DNA from: Bacillota bacterium | GTDB lineage: Bacteria > Bacillota > Desulfotomaculia > Desulfotomaculales > JAJYZD01 | Assembly (NCBI GenBank): GCA_021800315.1 | Contig: JAJYZD010000004.1 | Span: forward strand, 1 to 32,099 | DNA length: 32,099 nt | Direction: 5' to 3' | In this document: piece by piece, positions 14,281 to 21,147 of the stretch | How the letters are laid out: each line of letters starts with the position of its first letter | Numbering within the stretch: position 1 is the stretch's first letter | The notes under the pieces: model-generated | Told to the model about the DNA's origin: nothing | Seen by the model: only the letters and a program-made list of their open reading frames with translations | Databases searched by the model: none | Translations under genes and position numbers: made by a program

Positions 14281-15342
14281 GTGAGTTTGCTTGCGACCAC
14301 TGTCAAGGGTATTGAACCGGCCAGCGGGGAGTGGCGGCAAAAGGCCGGGGAACATATCGACAAACTGACCATGCCGCCCCGCGCCCTGGGAAGGCTGCTC
14401 GACCTGGCCGAGCAGCTGGCCGGCATCAGGCGGACCATTAAACCGCGGGTGGAGAACAAAGTGGTCGTCACCATGGCCGGCGACCACGGTGTGGTCAGCG
14501 AAGGAGTGAGCGCCTTCCCCCAGGAGGTGACGCCCCAGATGGTCCGCAACTTCGTGGCCGGCGGCGCCGGCATCAACGTCATCGCCCGGGTCGCCGGGGC
14601 GCGCGTGGTGGTGGTGGACATGGGTGTGGCGGGGGACCTCGGCGACCTGGCGCGGGCGGGGCGGATCCTGTCCTACCGGATCGCCCCTGGCACGCGCAAT
14701 ATGGCGACCGGTCCGGCCATGTCACGGGAGCAGGCGTGCGCGGCCCTGGAAGCCGGTATCGACATCGTGGGCGTTCTTGCGGCCGAGGGTCTGGACCTTT
14801 TAGGCACCGGCGACATGGGCATCGGCAACACGGCTCCGTCGGCGGCCGTCCTGTCCGCGTTCGCGGGGCTGCCGGCCCGGGAAACCGCCGGGCGGGGCAC
14901 GGGAGTGGGCGACGAGGCCCTGGAAAACAAGATCCGGGTCATCGACCGGGCGCTGGCGGTCAACAAACCCGACCCGCAAGACGCGGTCGACGTCCTGGCC
15001 AAGGTGGGCGGTTTCGAAATCGGGGGCATAGCCGGACTGATCCTGGGGGCGGCCTACCACCGGATACCGGTGGTGGTCGACGGCTTCATTTCCTCGGCCG
15101 GGGCCCTGGTGGCCAAAGCGCTGGCTCCTGACGCGGTGGATTACATGATCGCCGCCCACCGTTCCCATGAGCAGGGCCACCGGATCATGCTGGAGGTCCT
15201 GGGCCTTTCGCCCCTGCTGGATCTCAACCTGCGCCTGGGCGAGGGAACCGGGGCGGCCCTGTCCATGAAGGTGGTGGAGGCGGCGGCCGCGGTGATCAGC
15301 GACATGGCGACGTTCGAAGACGCCGGGGTGACCTCGGGGTAG
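14281..15342 (+). CDS. cobT: nicotinate-nucleotide--dimethylbenzimidazole phosphoribosyltransferase
   Basis: Makes alpha-ribazole phosphate from nicotinate mononucleotide and the lower-ligand base (dimethylbenzimidazole or, in anaerobes, related bases such as benzimidazoles or phenols), supplying the CobS substrate. 353 residues, full length. Landmarks are MPPRALGRLLDLAEQLAGI near the N-terminus, TMAGDHGVVSEGVSAFPQEV, the GTGDMGIGNTAPSAAVLSA substrate-binding segment, and RLGEGTGAALSM, which contains the catalytic glutamate. Translation starts at GTG 14281 after an AAGGAGAG site. The gene follows cobS by 24 bases and ends two bases before the oppositely oriented racemase gene. The cobalamin demand fits corrinoid-dependent anaerobic metabolism. 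Confidence 0.95.
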   Translation: MSLLATTVKGIEPASGEWRQKAGEHIDKLTMPPRALGRLLDLAEQLAGIRRTIKPRVENKVVVTMAGDHGVVSEGVSAFPQEVTPQMVRNFVAGGAGINVIARVAGARVVVVDMGVAGDLGDLARAGRILSYRIAPGTRNMATGPAMSREQACAALEAGIDIVGVLAAEGLDLLGTGDMGIGNTAPSAAVLSAFAGLPARETAGRGTGVGDEALENKIRVIDRALAVNKPDPQDAVDVLAKVGGFEIGGIAGLILGAAYHRIPVVVDGFISSAGALVAKALAPDAVDYMIAAHRSHEQGHRIMLEVLGLSPLLDLNLRLGEGTGAALSMKVVEAAAAVISDMATFEDAGVTSG

Positions 15343-15344
15343 GG

Positions 15345-16118
15345 CTACAGCGGTTTTTCCGTGACCGTCAACTCCTGGTCGTCGAGCAGCGCCCGTACCA
15401 CCGGTTGTACCCCGGAGGCTTGTCCGCTGGTGAAGAAGGCCCATCGGCCTTCTTCCGGGGTCACGGTGTCGCCGGTAACCCTGCGGGTCTGGCAGGCCAC
15501 GGCCCGGGCGGTGTCGATGACCAGAACGTCAGGCCCGGCTACCTTTTGGACCGCTTCGCGCAGGAAATGGTAGTGGGTGGAGCCCAGGACTATCGTATCC
15601 ACCTTTCGCCCGATCATGGGCGAAAGGCATTCGGATAACAGTTCCTCCACCGCGGGACCGGTCGTCAGGCCGGCCTCGACCATTTCCACCAGACCAGGGC
15701 AGGGTACGGAGACCACCTCGGCTTGCCGCGCGAACTTCTCCTTGAGGTTGTTGTACCGGTCGCCGGCCAGGGTGACCTGGGTGGCCAGTACACCGATGCG
15801 ACCGTTCCTGGTGCCTTCGGCGGCCGGTTTGACGGCCGGCTCCATGCCCACCACCGGCACCGCCAGCAGCCCGCGCAGGTAATCCAGGGCGGCTATCGAG
15901 GCCGTGTTACAGGCTACCACTACCGGCCCGGCGCCCCGGTCGGCCAGAAAGCGGGCGATGGTCAGGGACCGGGAGCGGATTTGGGCGGGATCGCGTAAGC
16001 CGTAAGGGCAGTAAGCCGAGTCGCCGTAGTAGATGAGGTCATGGCGGGGCAAAAGGCGCCTTATCTCCCTCAGGACCGAGAGACCTCCCACGCCGGAGTC
16101 GAATATACCGATGGGCAA
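15345..16118 (-). CDS. murI: glutamate racemase-family protein with Ser in place of the second catalytic Cys
   Basis: Member of the aspartate/glutamate racemase family; MurI normally makes D-glutamate for peptidoglycan. About 257 residues. The N-terminus IGIFDSGVGGLSVLREI and DSAYCPYG are typical, and the first catalytic cysteine is present in VVACNTAS (Cys70). The second active-site motif, normally GCTHYPLL, reads LGSTHYHFL, so the second catalytic cysteine is Ser180 (codon TCC, one base from TGC). A two-base racemase without it should be severely impaired, so the protein may be a weakened racemase, a one-sided enzyme, or have another role. TTG 16118 is chosen as start, giving MPIGIFDSG; AGGAGG at 16135-16130 overlaps an alternative GTG at 16130. 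It is convergent with cobT. Confidence 0.82.
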   Translation of the reverse strand: MPIGIFDSGVGGLSVLREIRRLLPRHDLIYYGDSAYCPYGLRDPAQIRSRSLTIARFLADRGAGPVVVACNTASIAALDYLRGLLAVPVVGMEPAVKPAAEGTRNGRIGVLATQVTLAGDRYNNLKEKFARQAEVVSVPCPGLVEMVEAGLTTGPAVEELLSECLSPMIGRKVDTIVLGSTHYHFLREAVQKVAGPDVLVIDTARAVACQTRRVTGDTVTPEEGRWAFFTSGQASGVQPVVRALLDDQELTVTEKPL

Positions 16119-16288
16119 GGTGAAAACCACCTCCTACCGGTCTATTGTCTCACCTTCGGGCCGGCAGCGCAAATAGGGCGGCCCGGAAAAACAAGCCGCC
16201 TGTCTTCACTTGTCTCGCCCCCTTGTTTTTGCCCTGGCCCCGCCGGGCCAGAGATATGTGCGGGGCCCGGTTGGAAGGGCCCCCACCC

Positions 16289-16316
16289 TTGCTTTATTAA
16301 GTGGTCATGGTACAAT
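16289..16316 (+). promoter_or_regulatory. Promoter of the two-gene HEPN cassette
   Basis: TTGCTT (16289-16294) and TACAAT (16311-16316) are separated by 16 bases. The start of the first gene is 72 bases downstream. The sequence turns AT-rich here. Confidence 0.55.
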
Positions 16317-16388
16317 ATGTTAGGCAGTAGGTGTTTATGGAAATCATCTAAGGCAATGTACAAACAGTTTTTAAGGAGGCCATCTTAA

Positions 16389-16598
16389 ATGAAGCTCGAG
16401 GATGCAATAAACAAGGGAAAGGAAATATTGGTGAGTGCTAGCTATCCTATTACGTTTACGGAATTAAAGGAGGCAAAGCCGCAGCCGGATGGAGGTTGGT
16501 CTCTGGTGTACAAATCGCTCTTTAGGTCTGAGATTGTAACCATAACCATTAATCCCCAGGGAGAGGTTATATCGTTTAACGCAACTAAGGAGAAATAG
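16389..16598 (+). CDS. Small hypothetical protein, partner of the downstream HEPN-like gene
   Basis: A 69-residue protein I do not recognise. The start ATG 16389 has AAGGAGG at 16373-16379, so it is very probably translated. The sequence suggests one helix (KLEDAINKGKEILVSA) followed by beta strands: WSLVYKSLF, IVTITINPQG and VISFNATKE. No membrane segment or catalytic motif is visible. Its stop is five bases from the ATG of the next gene, so they are co-transcribed. Base composition is AT-rich compared with murI and mtnP on either side, suggesting the pair was acquired together. A small two-gene cassette with an HEPN partner could be toxin-antitoxin-like, but the protein does not resemble the usual MNT nucleotidyltransferase antitoxin. 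Confidence 0.75.
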   Translation: MKLEDAINKGKEILVSASYPITFTELKEAKPQPDGGWSLVYKSLFRSEIVTITINPQGEVISFNATKEK

Positions 16599-16602
16599 TG
16601 TG

Positions 16603-16974
16603 ATGGACCAACTCGAAAGCATGGAAAACCATAAAACAACTGCTCAACATTACTGTAACAATGCCAATAAATTAATGGAGGCCGGAGAAATACAAAAGGC
16701 TTCCGAGCTTTATTGGGGGTTTATTGCCCAGGAGATCCTGGCCTTTGCTGCAACAAAAGAAAGAAACCTTGGAACACATAGGCAGTTCGTAGAGTTTTGT
16801 ACGGATCTTAGTAAGGCAACAGAAGATCCATATTTTAAGGACGAATTCAAGGCGTTATATAATGCCTTACATGTAGATTTTTATCATTTAATGTATGAAA
16901 TGTCGGAAATTAGCGATTTCGCAATCCGGGCACGACATTTTGTCGAGCGTCTTTGGTCTCTTGAGGAAAAATAG
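16603..16974 (+). CDS. PaREP1-like HEPN-domain protein
   Basis: A 123-residue all-helical protein resembling the PaREP1 family of the HEPN superfamily. The helix with AGEIQKASELYWGFIAQEIL is the family's characteristic 'Q/K-AS-x-x-YW' segment. The following THRQFVEFC and LYNALHVDFYHLMYEMSE helices also fit. RNLGTH (Arg54, Asn55, His59) matches the R-N-x3-H active-site pattern of HEPN ribonucleases, although a chance match is possible. ATG 16603 is chosen over GTG 16600 because AAGGAG (16587-16592) is better spaced. It follows the small upstream gene by four bases and is AT-rich. If the motif is functional, the protein would be an RNase; otherwise a binding protein. A terminator lies 155 bases downstream. 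Confidence 0.7.
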   Translation: MDQLESMENHKTTAQHYCNNANKLMEAGEIQKASELYWGFIAQEILAFAATKERNLGTHRQFVEFCTDLSKATEDPYFKDEFKALYNALHVDFYHLMYEMSEISDFAIRARHFVERLWSLEEK

Positions 16975-17299
16975 ACCATATGTACGGCCCGCCGAAGCGG
17001 ACCGGAAGGGGACCTGCGGGGTGGTAACCGTAACGGTTCCACCACGTGCCAAGAGCGACACCTGCTCAGTACCGAGCCCAAGTACCACCGCCGCCTCGGC
17101 ATCCCGGCCGCGAAGGCGCCAATCGTTCTAAGGAGTGTTAACGGCACTCCTTATTTGTTTCCGTTGTTGACCGTCCTGGAACCGGGACCGGTTACCAGGT
17201 ACCTTATCTTTCCCGGCGTACCGGATCCCTAGAGGATTTTTCCGTTTTCGCCGAGAATACTAAATGCAAGGTATGACTTTTGGCGAAAGGAGAACAGGT
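16975..17299 (+). promoter_or_regulatory. Gene-free stretch: candidate attenuator leader and terminator before mtnP
   Basis: No gene is seen. A stem GGTGG-T-AACCG with CGGTT-CCACC lies at 17020-17043. Part of its 5' arm, GGTGGTA (17020-17026), can pair instead with TACCACC (17083-17089). The GC-rich part ends in the terminator at 17129-17160, and mtnP begins 140 bases later. Alternative pairings ahead of a terminator resemble an attenuation leader. GGGGTGGTAACCG recalls a T-box core, but the specifier region and the rest of the T-box were not found. Confidence 0.4.
17129..17160 (+). terminator. Rho-independent terminator between the HEPN cassette and mtnP
   Basis: TAAGGAGTG (17129-17137) pairs perfectly with CACTCCTTA (17145-17153) around a seven-base loop, followed by TTTGTTT. 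Confidence 0.85.
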
Positions 17300-18088
17300 T
17301 TGTCGTTTGCGACTGCCTTCATCGGAGGTACCGGGGTGTACGACCCCGACATTTTGGACGATGCGCGGCTGGAGACGGTGGATACCCCGTACGGGGAGGC
17401 GGTCGTCAATCTCGGCCGGTTCAACGGGCGGAACGTGGTCTTTCTGGCCCGCCACGGGGCCGGCCACTCCGTGCCGCCGCACCGCGTCAACTACCGGGCC
17501 AACATGGCCGCTTTGAAGAAACTCGGCGTTCAATCGGTGCTGGCTACCGCGGCCGTGGGTTCCCTGAATCCGTCCATGCAACCGGGCGACTTCGTGGCTG
17601 TGGATCAGTTCATCGACCTGACCAAGTCCCGGCCCCAGACCTACTTCGAGGGGGGGGACGAAGGCGTCGTGCACACCGACATGACCGATCCGTACTGTCC
17701 CCGGATCAGGGAACTGTTAGGGCGGGCGGGGGGATCCTTAAAGCTGGTCGTCCACGCGGGCGGGACCTACGTCTGCACCGAGGGCCCGCGATTTGAAACA
17801 CCGGCCGAGGTCCGGATGATCCAGCATGTGGGCGGCGACCTGGTGGGCATGACCGGGGTCCCGGAAGTGGTCCTGGCCCGCGAACTGGATTTGTGTTACA
17901 GTACGGTGGCCATGGTCACCAATTTTGCCGCCGGCATATCCCCCACCCGTCTGTCCCATCAGGAAGTGCTCGACGTGATGGCCCAAAACGCCGGAAACAT
18001 CCAACGTCTGGCCATGCAGGTCATAGACTGGCTGGGCGCGGACCGCGCCTGTCCCTGCCGGGGGGACGGTACCGCTCCGCGGTTGTAG
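17300..18088 (+). CDS. mtnP: S-methyl-5'-thioadenosine/thioinosine phosphorylase
   Basis: Phosphorolyses methylthioadenosine (or methylthioinosine) to the purine base and 5-methylthioribose-1-phosphate. 262 residues, normal for the PNP/MTAP family. Phosphate-site motifs are FIGGTGVYDPD and ARHGAGHSVPPHRVNYRAN. The base-site region is CTEGPRFETPAEVRM, followed by VGMTGVPEVVLARELDLCY and VTNFAAGIS. TTG 17300 is chosen as start because AAAGGAG (17286-17292) is seven bases upstream; the frame is open further to 17264 without a site. Whether it takes the adenine or the hypoxanthine form cannot be decided from these residues. The MTA/SAH deaminase further down the cluster makes the inosine form plausible. 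It heads five co-directional genes for SAM by-product recycling. Confidence 0.9.
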   Translation: MSFATAFIGGTGVYDPDILDDARLETVDTPYGEAVVNLGRFNGRNVVFLARHGAGHSVPPHRVNYRANMAALKKLGVQSVLATAAVGSLNPSMQPGDFVAVDQFIDLTKSRPQTYFEGGDEGVVHTDMTDPYCPRIRELLGRAGGSLKLVVHAGGTYVCTEGPRFETPAEVRMIQHVGGDLVGMTGVPEVVLARELDLCYSTVAMVTNFAAGISPTRLSHQEVLDVMAQNAGNIQRLAMQVIDWLGADRACPCRGDGTAPRL

Positions 18089-18175
18089 CGAAGCCCGGCG
18101 GGCGGCGAGCCCGAATTTTGTCCATGGAAAGGGGGATACCCGGCCGGCGTACAAACAGGTCGCGCCGGGGCTTGC

Positions 18176-19213
18176 GTGTCTTCGGGTGTTTGTTCCCTGC
18201 GCTGGGAGGGCGACGCGCTCGTCATTCTCGATCAGACCCGTCTTCCGGATGAGGTATCCTACATAACCACGGCCGACTACCGGGTGGTGGCCGGCGCCAT
18301 CAAGGACCTGAAGGTGCGGGGAGCGCCCGCCATCGGGGCGGCGGCGGCTTTCGCGCTTGTCCTGGGGGCCCGGGAGGCCCTTGGGTCCCCGCGTTTTCGC
18401 GAGCGGGTGAGGGAAGTGGCCGCGGAACTTACGGCTACCCGCCCGACGGCGGTCAACCTGCGGTGGGCCGTTAGCCGTCTGTTGGAGTGTCTTTCGGAAA
18501 ACCAGGCCTGCGACCGGGACCTGGTGGACAGGCTCGCGCTGGAGGCGCGGGCCGTTTTTCAAGAGGATGTGGAGGGGAACCGCCGCCTGGGGCGGTACGG
18601 CCAGACCCTTGTTCCCCAAGGCTCCCGCATTCTGACCCACTGCAACGCCGGCGCCCTGGCCACATCCGGCTACGGCACCGCCCTGGGCGTGGTCAGGGCG
18701 GCCGTGGAAGCGGGCAAGAAGGTTACGGTTTACGCCGGCGAAACCAGGCCCTTGTTGCAGGGGGCGCGGCTTACCGTCTGGGAACTGGTGTCCGAGGGTG
18801 TGGAGACGTTTTTGGTCACCGACAGCATGGCCGGCTGGCTGATGGCCAAGGGGATGGTCGACCTGGTCCTTTTGGGGGCGGACCGGATAGCCGGCAACGG
18901 GGACGTGGCCAACAAGATCGGTACCTATTCCCTGGCCGTGCTGGCCGCGGCGCACGGAATGCCCTTTTACGTGGCGGCCCCCGTGTCCACCCTGGATTTG
19001 TCCCTGGCTTCCGGCGCTGAGATACCCATCGAGGAGCGGGCCGAGTCGGAAGTGACCGGGTTTGGCGGCCGCCGAACGGCTCCGGCCGGGGTCCGGGTTT
19101 TCAACCCGGCCTTCGACGTTACACCCGCCCGGCTGGTGACCGCCATCATAACCGACCGGGGAGTGGTTTACCCGCCTTACGGTACCAGCTTGCCCGGAAT
19201 TTTTGGAGCGTAG
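18176..19213 (+). CDS. mtnA: S-methyl-5-thioribose-1-phosphate isomerase
   Basis: Converts 5-methylthioribose-1-phosphate to 5-methylthioribulose-1-phosphate. 345 residues, full length for the MtnA branch of the eIF2B-alpha-like family. The motif KVRGAPAIGAAAAFAL binds the substrate. The catalytic cysteine is in THCNAGALATSGYGTALG and the catalytic aspartate in LLGADRIAGNGDVANKIGTY. ETRPLLQGARLT is also diagnostic. The start GTG 18176 is the first in frame that keeps the family N-terminus, but its ribosome site is weak (only a GGGG run upstream). The 87 bases between mtnP and this gene hold nothing clear. Its substrate is the product of the gene before it, so the pathway link is direct. Confidence 0.94.
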   Translation: MSSGVCSLRWEGDALVILDQTRLPDEVSYITTADYRVVAGAIKDLKVRGAPAIGAAAAFALVLGAREALGSPRFRERVREVAAELTATRPTAVNLRWAVSRLLECLSENQACDRDLVDRLALEARAVFQEDVEGNRRLGRYGQTLVPQGSRILTHCNAGALATSGYGTALGVVRAAVEAGKKVTVYAGETRPLLQGARLTVWELVSEGVETFLVTDSMAGWLMAKGMVDLVLLGADRIAGNGDVANKIGTYSLAVLAAAHGMPFYVAAPVSTLDLSLASGAEIPIEERAESEVTGFGGRRTAPAGVRVFNPAFDVTPARLVTAIITDRGVVYPPYGTSLPGIFGA

Positions 19214-19226
19214 GGAGAGAGTAAAG

Positions 19227-20480
19227 GTGTCGGATGTTTTTTGCAGCGACCCTTCCCAGGCCGCGGCGGGAAGGATGAAGATCGAATGGGCGCGCTCGCA
19301 CATGCCGGTGTGCGGGGCGCTGTCGCAGCGGTTTTTACGGGACCGGCCGCTGGCCGGCCTGCGGGTGGCCCTGTCCATTCACCTGGAAGCCAAGACGGCC
19401 CGCCTGGCCGAACTGTTGCGTGATGCCGGGGCCGAGATGGCGGTGACCGGATCCAACCCGCTCTCCACCCAGGACGACGTGGCTTGTGCCCTGGCCGCCG
19501 GCGGTATGGAGGTTTTCGCCCGCTACAACGCCGACGAGGGCCGGTACCGCCGCCACCTGCTCCAGGTGCTGGAGCCGGGTCCCCACCTGGTTATCGACGA
19601 CGGCGGCGACCTGGTGCACCTGTTGCACACCGAACGGGCGGACCTGGCCGCCGGTGTCCTGGGCGGCGCCGAGGAAACCACCACCGGCGTCCTGCGCCTG
19701 CGCCTGTTGGCGCGGGAAGGGAAGCTGTCCTTTCCTATGCTGGCGGTCAACGACGCCCGGTGCAAGTTCCTTTTCGACAACCGGTACGGCACCGGGGAAT
19801 CGGTCTGGGCGGCCGTCATGCGCACCACCAACCTTCTGGTGGCCGGCAAAACGGTGGTGGTCATGGGCTACGGCTGGTGCGGCAAGGGGGTGGCACTGCG
19901 GGCACGCGGCCTGGGAGCGCACGTGGTGGTGACGGAGGTCGACCCGGTGCGGGCGATCGAGGCCCACATGGACGGTTACCGGGTACTGCCCTCGGAGGAG
20001 GCCGCCGCCGTGGGCGATGTGTTCATCACCGTGAGCGGCTGCCAGGACCTCCTGACCCGCCGCCATTTCGAGGTGATGAAGGACGGGGCGCTTTTGGCCA
20101 ACGCCGGCCACTTCGACGTGGAGATCAATTTGCCCGACTTGGCCGCGATCGCCCAGGAACGGCAGACCGTACGGCCCAACATTGAACGGTTTACCCTGGC
20201 CGGGGGGAGACGCCTCTACCTTTTGGCCGGCGGCCGGCTGGTCAACCTGGCGGCCGGCGACGGCCACCCGGTGGAGATAATGGACCTTTCCTTCGCCCTG
20301 CAGGCCCTGTCGGCGGTCTACCTGGCCCAACGGGGCCGGGAGTTGGAAAAGAAGGTTTATCCCGTTCCGGCCGGACTGGACCTGGAGGTGGCCGAACTCA
20401 AACTGGCTTCCCTCGGGGTCAGGATCGACCGTTTGACGGGGGAACAAGGCCGCTACCTCGGCCTGGAGGAAGAACCGTAG
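19227..20480 (+). CDS. ahcY: adenosylhomocysteinase, short archaeal/thermophile type
   Basis: Hydrolyses S-adenosylhomocysteine to homocysteine and adenosine (or S-inosylhomocysteine to inosine in some anaerobes), using bound NAD+. 417 residues. Landmarks are SIHLEAKTARLAELL and GSNPLSTQDDVACAL, closer to archaeal than typical bacterial enzymes. Also seen are DDGGDLVHLLHTER, EETTTGVLRLR, DNRYGTGES, and the NAD-binding GYGWCGKGVALRARGLGAHV. The C-terminus ends at RYLGLEEEP and lacks the GPYKPDHYRY-like tail that reaches the neighbouring subunit's cofactor in long forms. Start GTG 19227 has GGGAGAG at 19212-19218; a longer frame from TTG 19203 is rejected because it runs through that site. It lies 13 bases after mtnA and abuts the aldolase gene. 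Confidence 0.93.
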   Translation: MSDVFCSDPSQAAAGRMKIEWARSHMPVCGALSQRFLRDRPLAGLRVALSIHLEAKTARLAELLRDAGAEMAVTGSNPLSTQDDVACALAAGGMEVFARYNADEGRYRRHLLQVLEPGPHLVIDDGGDLVHLLHTERADLAAGVLGGAEETTTGVLRLRLLAREGKLSFPMLAVNDARCKFLFDNRYGTGESVWAAVMRTTNLLVAGKTVVVMGYGWCGKGVALRARGLGAHVVVTEVDPVRAIEAHMDGYRVLPSEEAAAVGDVFITVSGCQDLLTRRHFEVMKDGALLANAGHFDVEINLPDLAAIAQERQTVRPNIERFTLAGGRRLYLLAGGRLVNLAAGDGHPVEIMDLSFALQALSAVYLAQRGRELEKKVYPVPAGLDLEVAELKLASLGVRIDRLTGEQGRYLGLEEEP

Positions 20481-21143
20481 GTGGACGGACGGCAATGGGA
20501 ATACGCCGCCCGGCTGGCCGGGTTCGGCCGGCGCCTCGCGGCGGAAGGGCTCTTTTTTGCATGCTGGGGCAACCTGTCGGTCCGGGTGGGGGACTCGGTT
20601 CTCATTACCCCCAGCGGCATGGACTACGACAGCCTGAGACCGTCCGATATGGTCAGCATTTCGCTTTCCGGCCGGATTCTGGCCGGCCGGCGGCGCCCTT
20701 CGACCGAGATGGCCCTGCACCTGGCGGTGTACCGGGCCCGCGCGGACGCGGGGGCGGTGATCCATACCCACTCCGAGGCGGCCACCGCCCTGGCCGCGGC
20801 CCGGGTGCCTTGTCCGCCGTTGAGCGAGGAGATGGCCCAGGTGCTGGGAGGTGGAGTCCCGGTGGCGGCCTATGCCCCGCCGGGCAGCATTGAGTTGGCC
20901 GCAAACGCCGTTGCCGCCCTGGGCCCGGGGCCGGCTGTTCTACTGGCCAACCACGGGGTGATGGGTACGGGGGCCGACCTGTCCGGGGCCGCCCTGGTGG
21001 TCCGGCTGGTGGAACGCTCCGCCCGCATCCATCTCCTGGCCCTGCGGGCTGGGGGCCCGCGGGAGCTTTCACCGGCCGAGGTGGACGAATTGCGGGCCCG
21101 CTATAAAGGGTACGGTCAAAAACCTTTGGACGGGGTGGAATAA
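20481..21143 (+). CDS. class II aldolase family protein, likely 5-methylthioribulose-1-phosphate aldolase
   Basis: A 220-residue zinc-dependent aldolase of the AraD/FucA family. Metal ligands are visible in VIHTHSEAATALA (two histidines) and LLANHGVMGTG (third histidine). The acid/base glutamate region is PSTEMALHLAVYRAR. The N-terminus FFACWGNLSVRVGDSVLITPSGMDY is the usual phosphate-binding segment. Family members act on L-fuculose- or ribulose-phosphates, or dehydrate methylthioribulose-1-phosphate (MtnB). Placed behind mtnP and mtnA, the likeliest substrate is 5-methylthioribulose-1-phosphate, cleaved to dihydroxyacetone phosphate and 2-methylthioacetaldehyde as in the Ald2-type 'DHAP shunt'. 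No mtnC, mtnD or mtnE-like oxygen-dependent salvage gene follows. Start GTG 20481 directly follows the ahcY stop and has GGAGGAAG upstream. Substrate is inference. Confidence 0.85.
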   Translation: MDGRQWEYAARLAGFGRRLAAEGLFFACWGNLSVRVGDSVLITPSGMDYDSLRPSDMVSISLSGRILAGRRRPSTEMALHLAVYRARADAGAVIHTHSEAATALAAARVPCPPLSEEMAQVLGGGVPVAAYAPPGSIELAANAVAALGPGPAVLLANHGVMGTGADLSGAALVVRLVERSARIHLLALRAGGPRELSPAEVDELRARYKGYGQKPLDGVE

Positions 21144-21147
21144 TCAA

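Noticed and set aside
16975..17128. T-box riboswitch before mtnP
   Set aside because: Only a GGGTGG-like core was found, with an extra base; no specifier stem and no downstream tRNA synthetase or amino-acid gene.
17738..20771. Long minus-strand open frames opposite mtnP, mtnA and ahcY
   Set aside because: Same high-GC shadow effect; no family pattern or ribosome site.
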